Assembly: GCF_028290435.1 (NCBI RefSeq)
Contig: NZ_JAQGJV010000025.1
Span: forward strand, 1 to 64,000
Origin: Devosia sp.
GTDB taxonomy: Bacteria; Pseudomonadota; Alphaproteobacteria; Rhizobiales; Devosiaceae
Length of the DNA: 64,000 bases
Direction: 5' to 3'
Shown here: positions 18,211 through 26,961 of the stretch, piece after piece
Numbering within the stretch: position 1 is the stretch's first letter
Layout: each line of letters starts with the position of its first letter
Notes under the pieces: model-generated
What the model was told of the DNA's origin: nothing
What the model saw: the letters and a program-made list of their open reading frames with translations, nothing else
Databases searched by the model: none
Position numbers and translations under genes: made by a program

Positions 18211-18990
18211 TTGTGGACGCGGCAAGTCCTCGTCGAACACCTCGCCGCGCTTGGCCTCGAACGCGGCGATAGCGTTCTGGCCCATGCGGGTCTGCGCTCG
18301 GTCGGCCCCATCCTGGGCGGACCCGACGCGCTGATCGCAGCCATCGGCGACGTCATCGGGCCCGAAGGCACACTACTGGCCTATTGCGATTGGCAGGGCG
18401 AGGACACCATTCTCGACGACCCGGGCCTGCGCGCGCATATCCCACCCTTCGATCCGGCGCGGTCCCGCTCGACGCGCGACAATGGCGCCTTCCCCGAACT
18501 GCTGCGCACCACGCCCGGCGCGCGCCGCAGCCGCAATCCCGGCGCCTCGATGGCAGCGCTGGGCGGTCGCGCCGACTGGTTCACCGCCGATCACGCCCTC
18601 GATTATGGCTATGGCCCGCAATCGCCGCTCGGCAAGCTGGTCGCCGCCAATGGCAAGACCATGCTGATTGGCACCCCGCTCGACAAGATGACGCTGCTGC
18701 ACCATGCCGAGCATCTGGCCGACGTCCCCAACAAGCGCATCCGCCGCTACGAAAGCCCGATGCTCATCGACGGCCAGACCGTCTGGCGTCAATTCGAGGA
18801 ATTCGACACCTCCCACTCGCCCGACGGCCTGCCAGAGGACTACTTTATCGAGATCGTGGAATCCTTCCTCGCCGCCGGAAACGGAAAACGCGGCACCATC
18901 GGCGCCGCGCCCTCGGTTCTGGTCCCGGCTCCCGCCATCGTGGCGTTCGCCGTCGGCTGGCTGGAAACCCGGCTCAGACCAAGGCTGTGA
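18211..18990 (+). CDS. Aminoglycoside N(3)-acetyltransferase family protein (antibiotic_NAT)
   Basis: A 259-residue protein of the AAC(3)/YokD fold. Family marks are DSVLAHAGLRSVGPILGGPD near the N-terminus, GPEGTLLAYCDW, and MLIGTPLDKMTLLHHAEHLA carrying the conserved histidine pair, with overall layout like AAC(3)-IV. It would use acetyl-CoA in the cytoplasm. Chromosomal homologues often lack resistance activity, so the natural substrate is open. The TTG start is supported by GAGG seven bases upstream and follows the hxlR stop by three bases. Its 3' end overlaps the convergent MATE gene by 17 bases. Confidence 0.82.
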   Translation: MWTRQVLVEHLAALGLERGDSVLAHAGLRSVGPILGGPDALIAAIGDVIGPEGTLLAYCDWQGEDTILDDPGLRAHIPPFDPARSRSTRDNGAFPELLRTTPGARRSRNPGASMAALGGRADWFTADHALDYGYGPQSPLGKLVAANGKTMLIGTPLDKMTLLHHAEHLADVPNKRIRRYESPMLIDGQTVWRQFEEFDTSHSPDGLPEDYFIEIVESFLAAGNGKRGTIGAAPSVLVPAPAIVAFAVGWLETRLRPRL

Positions 18991-20329
18991 TCTTCTTCTT
19001 GCGCCAGACGAACTGATACCAGCTCGCCTGCAGGATCAGCATGGTGGAAAAACTCGCGGCATAAGCCCACCAGATGCCGTGTAGCCCCAGACTCGTGCTC
19101 GACAGCCAGATGGCGCCCGGCAGTTCGACGCAGAGGATACAGGCCAGCGACAGCACCATCGGCATTAGCACCGTGCCCGACGCCCGCATGATGCCCGAAA
19201 ACACTGCGCTCAGCCCAAACAGCACCACGCTCCACAACACGATATGCAGCAGCCCTTCTGTCATCTCGATCACCGCCGGATCGGTGATGAACAGCGCCAC
19301 CAGATGTCGCGAGAACAAATAGGCGAGCAGCACTAGCGCACCGGTAATGATCAGGTTCATCACGAGACCAGTGCGGGTAATCGCCCGCAACTGGTCGACC
19401 TGGCCGGCCCCGATCGCCTGCGCCCCGAAGATCGAGGCCGCGATAGCAATCGACATCGCCGGGAACTGCACATAGCTCAGCACCTGGTTGACCGCCCCAT
19501 AGGCCGCCGTTGCATCGGAGCCGAAGCGGTTGATCAGCCCCACCACCACAATGGCCGAAATCGACGACACCACCATCTGCACGCCGGCCGGAATACCCAG
19601 CCGCAGCACCATCAGGAACAGGCCCGGATTGATCCGCAGATACCCCACCAGCACCCGGTCCGGCGCCAGTGGATGCTTCCTCGCCCGCATGTAGAAAAAC
19701 AGGAACACCAGCACTAGGGTAAATCCGGAGATTGTCGCCACCGCGGCCGCCATGATGCCGATCTGCGGCAGCCCGAACCAGCCCAGGATCAACGCCGGGG
19801 TCACGATCAACCCAACGCCCAGCGAAATCACCAGCGACACCAGAGGCGTCACTGTATCGCCCACGCCGCGCAACACCGAGGTCGCCATCAGGAAGATGAA
19901 GAGCCCCGGCATCCCGATCAGCAAGACCCGCGCGTAATTGGTCGCCGGCTCCAAAATATTGGCCGGCGCGCCCAGCAATTGCATCATCGGCCCGGTGAAA
20001 AAGATGCCAAGCAGCGCCACCACCAGGCCCAGCAGGAACGTCGCCGTGAAGGTCGTGCCGGCCACTTCCTTGACCTTGTCGACATTGTGGGCGCCCCAGG
20101 CCTGCCCGATCAGCACCGTCGCCCCCGAACTGAGCCCGATCACGAACGAGATCAGGAAGATCATGATCGGAAAGAACACCGAGACAGCCGCCAGCGCGTC
20201 CACGCCGAGCAGTTGGCCGATATAGATATTGTTGAGTGTGCCCGATAGCGACTGCAGGATATTGGCAGCCATCAGCGGCACGAGGAAAATAAGAAACCGC
20301 TGCCAGAGCGGTTTGGGTACGGGGTTCAT
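18974..20329 (-). CDS. MATE family efflux transporter
   Basis: A 451-residue, twelve-helix multidrug and toxin extrusion protein in the inner membrane, driven by Na+ or H+. The two homologous halves are seen (FLVPLMAANILQSLSGTLNN and RLGIPAGVQMVVSSISAIVV). The ATG at 20329 has GGAGAG six bases upstream and was preferred to one 33 bases further up. It converges with the AAC(3)-type gene and overlaps its end by 17 bases. Confidence 0.9.
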   Translation of the reverse strand: MNPVPKPLWQRFLIFLVPLMAANILQSLSGTLNNIYIGQLLGVDALAAVSVFFPIMIFLISFVIGLSSGATVLIGQAWGAHNVDKVKEVAGTTFTATFLLGLVVALLGIFFTGPMMQLLGAPANILEPATNYARVLLIGMPGLFIFLMATSVLRGVGDTVTPLVSLVISLGVGLIVTPALILGWFGLPQIGIMAAAVATISGFTLVLVFLFFYMRARKHPLAPDRVLVGYLRINPGLFLMVLRLGIPAGVQMVVSSISAIVVVGLINRFGSDATAAYGAVNQVLSYVQFPAMSIAIAASIFGAQAIGAGQVDQLRAITRTGLVMNLIITGALVLLAYLFSRHLVALFITDPAVIEMTEGLLHIVLWSVVLFGLSAVFSGIMRASGTVLMPMVLSLACILCVELPGAIWLSSTSLGLHGIWWAYAASFSTMLILQASWYQFVWRKKKITALV

Positions 20330-20617
20330 CCGTGCTCTCCAAAACTTCAAAATACGCGTCACGTCACAGGCCCTGAAGTGCAGCTAGGCTGCCGGGACCT
20401 GTTTACACTCCGAAAACGGAATGCCGGCTGGACGGGCGCGAGAGGCGTGGAAATAACACGACCAGCTCTCTACGCCCCGACCGGGACAGCGTCAACGGCA
20501 TCCGAATACGACTACGAACCTCCCATCACCGCCACCGATAGCGTGCATCACCACTTGTCATGGCCCGTGGCGCACTTTCCCGATGCGCGCCGCCGCGCCG
20601 GACGCTAGACAGGACAA

Positions 20618-21346
20618 ATGCAAAATCGCGCTGCCCCCGCCTGGACCTCCGACCATTTCTTCGCTGGCGCCCGCGCCTGCATTCCCGTCGCCATTTCGGT
20701 GGCCGCCTATGGGGTCGTGTGGGGCGTGCTGGCCAAGCAGGCCGGCCTGAGCCTCTTGGAAGTCATGTTGATGAGCGGGCTGGTATTCGCCGGCTCCGCC
20801 CAGTTCGTGGCGCTCGACCTGTGGACCGCGACCCCCTCCACCCTGCCCATCGGCCCCATCATCCTCGCCACACTGATCGTTAACCTGCGCTACCTGCTGC
20901 TGACCGCCACCATGCGGCCATTGGTGCGCCCCGGCACCGAAAAGCGCAGCGCTGCCGCCATGTGGCTGCTCAGCGACGAAAACTGGGCCATGACGGTGGG
21001 CGAAATGGCCAAGGGCCGCGGCTCCATCGCCTTCCTCGTCGGCGGCGGTGCCACGGTCTGGTGCGCCTGGATGGTCGCGACCGTGTTCGGGCGCCTCATC
21101 GGCTCCGCCATCGATGACCCCACCAAATACGGCCTCGATTTCGCCTTCACCGCCACCTTCCTCGCGCTGCTGCTCGGCATGTGGAAGGGTAAGGCCGATC
21201 TGCTGCCCTGGCTGGTTGCGGCCCTCGTCGCCATCATTTCGGCCAAGCTCATTCCGGGCAGCTGGTACATCCTCACCGGCGGCATTGCCGGTAGCTTCGC
21301 CGGCGCGATTGCAGAAAGGCGGCGTGGCTATGCTCACCAGTCCTGA
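20618..21346 (+). CDS. AzlC family branched-chain amino acid exporter, large subunit
   Basis: A 242-residue membrane protein of the AzlC/YgaZ family: AISVAAYGVVWGVLAKQAGL, the FAGSAQFVALDLW motif and several hydrophobic helices through WYILTGGIAGSF. With the small AzlD subunit it exports branched-chain amino acids or analogues. AGGA precedes the ATG. The azlD start lies within its last codons (17-base overlap). Confidence 0.88.
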   Translation: MQNRAAPAWTSDHFFAGARACIPVAISVAAYGVVWGVLAKQAGLSLLEVMLMSGLVFAGSAQFVALDLWTATPSTLPIGPIILATLIVNLRYLLLTATMRPLVRPGTEKRSAAAMWLLSDENWAMTVGEMAKGRGSIAFLVGGGATVWCAWMVATVFGRLIGSAIDDPTKYGLDFAFTATFLALLLGMWKGKADLLPWLVAALVAIISAKLIPGSWYILTGGIAGSFAGAIAERRRGYAHQS

Positions 21347-21638
21347 AGCGCTCCTCGCCATCGCCGGCATGCTGGCAGTCACCCTGGCCATCAAGGCCAG
21401 CGGCCTGCTGCTGGCCAATAGGCTGCCCCAGACCGGCTTCATCGCCGCCTGGCTGCGCCATATTCCCGGCGCTGTACTGGCCTCGCTGGTCGCCCCGGCC
21501 GTTGCCACCGGCGGTCCCGCCGAAGCCCTGGCCGCAGCCGCCACCGCCCTGGTGTTCGTCGTGACTCGCAACCTCTTCGCCGCCATGGCCACGGGCGTTT
21601 TGGCGGTGTTCCTGCTCCGCATGGCGCTAGGCGCCTGA
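21330..21638 (+). CDS. AzlD family branched-chain amino acid exporter, small subunit
   Basis: A 102-residue protein with four hydrophobic segments (LLAIAGMLAVTLAIKASGLL through FAAMATGVLAVFLLRMAL), typical of AzlD/YgaH. The conserved IPGAVLASLVAPAV stretch is present. The ATG at 21330 is inside the end of azlC, the normal arrangement for this pair, and AAAGG lies upstream. Confidence 0.88.
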   Translation: MLTSPEALLAIAGMLAVTLAIKASGLLLANRLPQTGFIAAWLRHIPGAVLASLVAPAVATGGPAEALAAAATALVFVVTRNLFAAMATGVLAVFLLRMALGA

Positions 21639-21713
21639 GGGAACATCACCCAGTCTTGACCGTTCCCCTCACAAGGCCCACCTCTTGGGTCCTGAGTTTT
21701 GCGGAGCGACATC

Positions 21714-22331
21714 ATGAAAACCATTACCGCATTGTTCGACGACTATGCCGACGCCGCCAAGGCCGTGCGCGAGCTTGAGGCCGCCCGTTTCGGCAGTGAC
21801 GATGTTTCCCTCGTGGTCAGCACCTACGAGGACGCCGTCGGCGAAACCGTCCCCGACGACGGCATTTCCGCCGAAGGCGCTGGCACCGGCGCCGGCATCG
21901 GCGCGCTGCTGGGCGGCGCCGGCGGGCTTCTGGCCGGACTTGGCGCCCTCGCCATCCCCGGTATCGGTCCGGTAATCGCCGCTGGCTGGCTGGTCACCAC
22001 CGCCGTGGGCGCAGTCGCGGGCGCCGCCGTAGGCGGGGCCACCGGCAGTGTCATCGGCGGCCTCACCAGTTCGGGCATTCACGAACAGGACGCCCACGTC
22101 TTTGCCGAAGGCGTGCGCCGCGGCGGCAGCGTGGTATCGGTGCGCACCGACGAGAGCCGGGAAAGCGAAGTGCAGGCCATCTTCGCCGCCTCCAACCAGA
22201 TCGACATCGCCGAGCGCCGCGCCCGCTTCGAGCAGGAGGGCTGGCAATATTTCGACCCCGATGCCGCCCCCTTCGAGCCCGACGAGATTCGTAAGCGCCG
22301 CGGCCTCGACAACCAGCCCGGCCCGGTCTGA
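21714..22331 (+). CDS. General-stress-type protein with glycine-rich membrane-spanning core
   Basis: A 205-residue protein. The N-terminus (ITALFDDYADAAKAVRELEA) resembles the YflT/GSP17M heat-induced stress domain, a ferredoxin-like fold. Residues 55-125 are Gly/Ala-rich and strongly hydrophobic with repeated GxxxG patterns (GTGAGIGALLGGAGG), suggesting one or two membrane hairpins. The C-terminal part repeats the alpha-beta layout (VVSVRTDESRESEVQAIFAA). No enzymatic motif is seen. GGAG lies 8 bases before the ATG. Confidence 0.65.
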   Translation: MKTITALFDDYADAAKAVRELEAARFGSDDVSLVVSTYEDAVGETVPDDGISAEGAGTGAGIGALLGGAGGLLAGLGALAIPGIGPVIAAGWLVTTAVGAVAGAAVGGATGSVIGGLTSSGIHEQDAHVFAEGVRRGGSVVSVRTDESRESEVQAIFAASNQIDIAERRARFEQEGWQYFDPDAAPFEPDEIRKRRGLDNQPGPV

Positions 22332-22406
22332 CGCGATAAATTCTGCGTCTTCTCCACTTGCCAGCCTGTTGCGGCGCGGCTTTGCCTGCGCTATGCAACC
22401 ACTCGT

Positions 22407-22490
22407 GCCCTCCTGGCGGAATGGTAGACGCGTCTGACTCAAAATCAGATATCGCAAGGTGTGCCGGTTCGAGTCCGGCGGAGGGCACCA
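22407..22490 (+). tRNA. tRNA-Leu (anticodon CAA)
   Basis: An 84-base cloverleaf with encoded CCA. Acceptor arms are GCCCTCC and GGAGGGC. The anticodon stem TCTGA/TCAGA encloses CTCAAAA, so the anticodon is CAA (reads TTG). A long variable arm (about ATATCGCAAGGTGT) marks a class II tRNA, and GGTTCGAGTCC forms the T arm. Confidence 0.95.
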
Positions 22491-22621
22491 CTCCACCCAA
22501 ACAGTTCCACCAAAACTTTGTGATGGCGCCAGCTCGATAAGGCGCGCCGTTAACCTTGTTCGTTACCCGGGTGTTAATTTTCGCATTGCATTTTGGCGCC
22601 GAAGTACACGCCGAGGTAATC

Positions 22622-23308
22622 ATGATGCGCAAACTCGTTCTGGCCCTGACCAGCATCGCCCTGCTGACCGCCACCGCCCAGGCCGCCGATCTCGGCTGGA
22701 ATGGCTCTTCCCCGGTCGACAGCATGTATAGCGGCTCCTCCGCCTTCCAGTGGTCCGGCTTCTACGCCGGCGTCAACGGCGGCTACGGTTTCGGCACGCT
22801 CAGCCGCGAGCCCAGCGCTGGCGGCGTTGTCACCGAGAACAACACCAATGGCTGGGGCCTCGGTGCCCAGGCCGGCTACAATGCCGATATGGGTGGCTTC
22901 GTGCTCGGCGGGGAAGCGGACCTGCAATGGTCATCGATCAGCCACAGCGAGGACCTGGGCGCAGCGGGCACGCTCAAGGCCAGCGTCGACGGCTTTGGCA
23001 CCGTGCGCGCCCGCGCCGGCATGGCCTTCGACCGCGTCATGCCCTATGTCACTGGCGGCGTCGCCTTCGGGAACAGCACCGTCAGCTTGACCGACCCGGC
23101 CAATGTGGTCACCTCCCAAACCAATACCCATCTGGGCTGGACCATCGGCGCGGGCCTCGAAGCCGCCGCGACCGACAACATCACCATCAAGGCCGAATAT
23201 CTCTATGTCGACCTCGGCGCCAAGACCTACACCACCGCGCCCGGCGGCAACATCGACGCCACCCAACGCTTCGGCCTGGTCCGCGCCGGCATCAACTACA
23301 AGTTCTAG
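22622..23308 (+). CDS. Outer-membrane beta-barrel protein, Omp25/porin family
   Basis: A 228-residue exported protein with a signal peptide (LVLALTSIALLTATAQA). The mature part begins with the family pattern FQWSGFYAGVNGGYGFG, continues in alternating strands, and ends in the outer-membrane signature terminal Phe (GLVRAGINYKF). It resembles Brucella Omp25 and rhizobial RopB. GAGG lies before two consecutive ATG codons; the first (22622) is used, the second (22625) is equally spaced. Confidence 0.88.
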   Translation: MMRKLVLALTSIALLTATAQAADLGWNGSSPVDSMYSGSSAFQWSGFYAGVNGGYGFGTLSREPSAGGVVTENNTNGWGLGAQAGYNADMGGFVLGGEADLQWSSISHSEDLGAAGTLKASVDGFGTVRARAGMAFDRVMPYVTGGVAFGNSTVSLTDPANVVTSQTNTHLGWTIGAGLEAAATDNITIKAEYLYVDLGAKTYTTAPGGNIDATQRFGLVRAGINYKF

Positions 23309-23697
23309 GAACAGGCGGCGGCTGTCGGCGCATCAATAGTTTCGCCCAAAATCAGTGAGGTAATCGGCAAACTATTGAAGCAGAGCGATTCTGTTGAACT
23401 CCAAGTTGACTATCGCTCCACCAATCGCATCGACGACGTTCAAGATGCAGCAGACGTGGAAGCGGCCGCTTCACTGCGTGGCTAAGCCTCAGTTTGTCCC
23501 ATCTCCCACAGGTCGATTGAACTTTCTCCAGGGGCGGCCAGTTCTCGGCCGACAGCAGACTGGCAGCTTCTGTGGACGATGGTCAATTAGCGGACGTCCT
23601 AAGCTCTCTATGCGGATGGGACGCAAAGTGGCCGCTGCGTTGTCCCCAACTTGGGCGCTATATGATGCCAGCCCTCATACCAGGTATGGCACCCCTG
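23309..23697. other. Gene-free stretch after the porin gene
   Basis: These 389 bases hold no convincing gene. One plus-strand frame (23394-23735) is open but has no ribosome-binding site, unnatural composition and runs into the next gene. A second frame coding for KLLKQSDSVELQVDYRSTNR lacks a start codon. It may be decayed coding sequence at the border of the catabolic region. Confidence 0.5.
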
Positions 23698-24387
23698 CTA
23701 GAACAGTCCCATGTGCCGCTGTAGCGCTGCGGTGAAATGTGCCTGCAGCGCCGCTTCTGCAGCATTGGCGTCGCGGACCCTACAGGCCTGGATGATCTCC
23801 ATGTGCTCGCGGAGTGAGCGCAGCACCAGCGGCGGGGTAATCTTGCGTTCGAGGCGCACCAGTCGCAAGTAGTGGTGCATCCGTTTGTAGCTGCCATCTA
23901 TCAACGGATTTTGCAGCGCTCCGATGATGGCGTCATGCAGCTCGGATTCCAGCACTTCCATGGTTTCGTTCGTGTAGGCATTAAGGCCATGGTCCTCGAT
24001 ATGGCGCATCAGGGCCGCATGGCTGGTGGCCAGAGCATCCAGTACGGCTTCGTCTGCGGTTTCGGCAAAGACGCGCACCGCGGCGCGCTCGATGATCGTG
24101 CGGAACTGGTAGGTCGATTTGGTCAGCTCCAGCCCCGGCTTGACGAACTGGATTCCGGAGCGCGGCAGGATTTTTAGCACACCCTCGGCTTCCAGAACCC
24201 GCAATGCATCGCGCAATGGCGCAACGGGCACGCCGAGCAGGTCTACCAGTTCGCTCTGTGAGACGAATGCGCCGGCGGGCAGCCGCCGATCGAACAGGTG
24301 CGCCAGGATGCGCTCATAAGCCAGATCGCTCAACCGGCCGGCATGGACCGGCCCGCTTGCCGGAACGGCCAAGTGACGTTCACCCAC
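23698..24387 (-). CDS. GntR/FCD family transcriptional regulator
   Basis: A 229-residue regulator. The winged helix is near the N-terminus (LAYERILAHLFDRRLPAGAF, then LVDLLGVPVAPLRDALRVLE), followed by the all-helical FCD ligand domain with metal-binding positions in SELHDAIIGAL and a late histidine in LREHMEIIQACRVRD. The GTG start at 24387 is chosen because it has AGAGG nine bases upstream and gives the usual FCD length; an ATG at 24472 would overlap the divergent gene and the operator. It likely controls the divergent catabolic operon. Confidence 0.85.
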   Translation of the reverse strand: MGERHLAVPASGPVHAGRLSDLAYERILAHLFDRRLPAGAFVSQSELVDLLGVPVAPLRDALRVLEAEGVLKILPRSGIQFVKPGLELTKSTYQFRTIIERAAVRVFAETADEAVLDALATSHAALMRHIEDHGLNAYTNETMEVLESELHDAIIGALQNPLIDGSYKRMHHYLRLVRLERKITPPLVLRSLREHMEIIQACRVRDANAAEAALQAHFTAALQRHMGLF

Positions 24388-24423
24388 TTGCGAAGACCTC
24401 TTCGGTTCTATATTACGCTGGTC

Positions 24424-24439
24424 GTCTGATAGATCAGAC
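24424..24439. promoter_or_regulatory. Putative GntR operator in the divergent promoter region
   Basis: GTCTGATAGATCAGAC is a perfect palindrome with 7-base arms. A second, weaker repeat (GATC arms) lies at 24441-24456. Both sit between the regulator start (24387) and the enolase-superfamily start (24470). Confidence 0.6.
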
Positions 24440-24469
24440 AGATCAATTAGTCGATCAGAACGTTGTATC

Positions 24470-25621
24470 ATGCAAATCGCCGATTTCAGACTCACTCGAT
24501 TCCAGTTTGCGCGCGATCGCGTAATCGGCGATAGCCAGGTCCGCGCCGACGACGCGAATTTGGCTGCCTTGGAGCTGATTGCCAATACCGGCGCGGTCGG
24601 TCTGGGATTTATACAGACCCTGTTTTTTCCGCTGCCCGATGTCGCCGAAATCGAACGCGTGTTTCGCAGCGAAGTCTGGCCCGGGCTGGAAGGACAAGCG
24701 CCTGCCGCCTTGGCGCACCGTGTCGGCAGGCCGCGCGGTGGCAAGCAGCGAGCCTATACGCTGCCATTTCACGAGGCGCTGCAGGTTGCGCTCTGGGACC
24801 TGGCGGCTAAGCAGGTCGATCTGCCCCTGCACAAGCTGCTCGGCTCCTCCCGCGACCAGGTTCGCGCCTACGCGTCCGGACTGGACTATCATCTGTCCGA
24901 CGACGAGTTCGTCAATCTGTTCGGCCACGCAGACGCGATCGGCTACCCCGCGTTCAAGATCAAGGTCGGTAATCCCGATTTCGAATGGGATCTGCACCGG
25001 CTCAATCTGGTGACCCGCACCGTCCGCAAGGACGCCAAGATCATGGTCGACGCCAACGAGGCCTGGGGCGCCAAAGAGGCGCTGATGAAGCTCGAGACGA
25101 TCCGCAAGGCCGGGTACGAGCTGCTCTGGGTAGAGGACCCGATCCTGCGCAACGACCATGACGGCCTGCGCCTGCTGCGTGAATCCGCGCCCTGGACCAT
25201 GATCAATTCGGGCGAATATCTCGATGCGAATGGCAAGCGCCTGCTGATGGAGGCGGGTGGCACCGACATTCTCAATGTGCACGGTCAGGTGACCGACGTC
25301 ATGCGCATCGGCTGGCTTGCCGCTGACCGCGGCATTCCGGTGTCGCTGGGCAATACCTTCCTCGAAACCGGCGTTCATATGGCGGCGGCTTTGCCCGAGG
25401 TCGAGTGGCTCGAATACTCGTTCCAGAATTTTGATCATCTTGTCGATGAACCAGTGCTGATCCGCGATGGTGTGGCCTATGCGCCGAACCGTCCGGGCCA
25501 TGGCCTCGTGCTGAGCGAAACAGCGCGAAAAAACTGGTCGCGGCCAAATCTGTTGCCGCGCGATCAGCTCGGCGAAGCCCCATTCAATCCGCGCACCGGA
25601 GGACAACAGCGCGCGGCCTGA
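24470..25621 (+). CDS. Mandelate racemase / muconate lactonizing enzyme family dehydratase (enolase superfamily)
   Basis: A 383-residue enzyme with capping domain and TIM barrel. Visible active-site positions are the base motif KIK (Lys163, Lys165), metal ligands Asp194 (VDANEAW), Glu222 (WVEDPI) and Glu249 (NSGEY). The superfamily abstracts a proton next to a carboxylate; by context a sugar-acid dehydratase is likely, but fuconate, rhamnonate, galactonate and others cannot be told apart from sequence alone. The classical HxD dyad is not evident, LNVHGQV standing in that region. No clear ribosome-binding site precedes the ATG, so the message may be leaderless. First gene of the operon. Confidence 0.85.
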   Translation: MQIADFRLTRFQFARDRVIGDSQVRADDANLAALELIANTGAVGLGFIQTLFFPLPDVAEIERVFRSEVWPGLEGQAPAALAHRVGRPRGGKQRAYTLPFHEALQVALWDLAAKQVDLPLHKLLGSSRDQVRAYASGLDYHLSDDEFVNLFGHADAIGYPAFKIKVGNPDFEWDLHRLNLVTRTVRKDAKIMVDANEAWGAKEALMKLETIRKAGYELLWVEDPILRNDHDGLRLLRESAPWTMINSGEYLDANGKRLLMEAGGTDILNVHGQVTDVMRIGWLAADRGIPVSLGNTFLETGVHMAAALPEVEWLEYSFQNFDHLVDEPVLIRDGVAYAPNRPGHGLVLSETARKNWSRPNLLPRDQLGEAPFNPRTGGQQRAA

Positions 25622-25657
25622 CGTTTCGAGCAAACAACGACTCCAGGGAGGAGCAAC

Positions 25658-26932
25658 ATGAATCTTCTGCGCACCACGGTAGCGCTCTCGGCGATCTTCG
25701 CCGCCGGCGCCGCCTTCGCCCAGGATGCCACCGGCATCACCGTCTGGGCCGACGCCAACCGCCAGCCGGCCGTCGAGGCGTTCATCGCCGCCCATCCGGA
25801 AGTTCCGGTTAATCTCGTCGTGGACGATGGCTCATCGGGTGCCTCGGGCACCTTCCAGACCAAGATCAGCCTCGCCGACCAAGCCGGCGAAGGCTGGCCG
25901 GACGTGGTGTTCTCGACCCAGAACAACGACGCCGCTTGGGCCACCAAAGAGACCAATGGCGTTCAGGCCTTCGCGCAGGTGCTGAACGAGGGCTTCCTCG
26001 GTGAGGAATTCCTGAAGGGCTTCACCCCCGGGGCGCTCGATCCGGTGACCGTTGATGGCAAGGTCTATGGCCTGCGCAACGACCTCGCGCCGGTGCTGTT
26101 CTGGTACAACAAGACGCTGCTCGATGGCTTCGGCTATGCCGCCCCGACCACTTGGGAGGAATACCAGGCGCTGGGCGACAAGCTCGCCGCCGATCATAAG
26201 GGTTACTTCCTCGGCGGCATCGGTGATGCGTTCGAAGGCCCCTATATCTACTATTGGAGCGGCCAGGCGCCGATCTTCCAGCTCGAAGGCGATGCCTTCA
26301 AGTCGAACACGACCGATGCCAATTCGGTGAAGGTCTCGAACCTCATCGACCATATGGTGGCCAACAAGTCGCTGACGCTCGACAGCGTGTTCGGCGCCAG
26401 CTTCGTCGCCACCGCTGCCAACCTCGTCGCCATCCCGGGCCCCGCCTGGTATGCCGGCGCACTGTTCCAGAACCCGGGCGGCGTCAACGCCAAGGCGGGC
26501 GACTGGGTCGCGGCGCCTCCGCTCCACTGGAAGGACGGCGAGAAGGTCACCGGCAATGTCGGCGGCGGCGTCTGGTATGCTTCGAGCCATAGCGCCAACC
26601 CTGAGGCGATCAAGACCTTCCTCCAGTTCATCGTCTCCGACCCCAAGGTTGCGGGCACTGGTGGCCTGCCGGCTTACCAGGCGGCGGCCGATGCATGGCT
26701 CGACGGGCAGGTGGCGAGCGGTTTCTATGCCGGCGACTTCAAGGCGGCGATCAACACTGCGGCGTCGAGCGTCTGGAATGGCTGGGGCTACCCCAACTTC
26801 TCGCCCGAAACCGCGTGGGCCAAGATCATCACGCCGGGCCTCGTGGCCGGCAAGACGATGAAGGACCTGTCGGCCGATTGGCAGCAGGAAATGAAGAACG
26901 AGGCGCAGGTCGTCGGCTACACAGTCGAGTAA
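25658..26932 (+). CDS. CUT1-type sugar ABC transporter, substrate-binding protein
   Basis: A 424-residue periplasmic binding protein (MalE-like, family 1). A signal peptide ends at AAFAQ. The ligand-binding lobes show GWPDVVFSTQ, KVYGLRNDLAPVLFWYNKTL and SFVATAANLVAIPGPAWYAG. A GGGAGGAG site is 7 bases before the ATG. A short hairpin (CCTGCGAGCAGG, 26933-26944) follows the stop, as often seen after binding-protein genes. Its sugar is not identifiable; the operon suggests a deoxy- or acidic sugar. Confidence 0.9.
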   Translation: MNLLRTTVALSAIFAAGAAFAQDATGITVWADANRQPAVEAFIAAHPEVPVNLVVDDGSSGASGTFQTKISLADQAGEGWPDVVFSTQNNDAAWATKETNGVQAFAQVLNEGFLGEEFLKGFTPGALDPVTVDGKVYGLRNDLAPVLFWYNKTLLDGFGYAAPTTWEEYQALGDKLAADHKGYFLGGIGDAFEGPYIYYWSGQAPIFQLEGDAFKSNTTDANSVKVSNLIDHMVANKSLTLDSVFGASFVATAANLVAIPGPAWYAGALFQNPGGVNAKAGDWVAAPPLHWKDGEKVTGNVGGGVWYASSHSANPEAIKTFLQFIVSDPKVAGTGGLPAYQAAADAWLDGQVASGFYAGDFKAAINTAASSVWNGWGYPNFSPETAWAKIITPGLVAGKTMKDLSADWQQEMKNEAQVVGYTVE

Positions 26933-26961
26933 CCTGCGAGCAGGACCGGAGGTCTGACGAC

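Noticed and set aside
23394-23735. 113-residue plus-strand frame after the porin gene
   Set aside because: No ribosome-binding site, no family resemblance, and it overlaps the end of the GntR gene.
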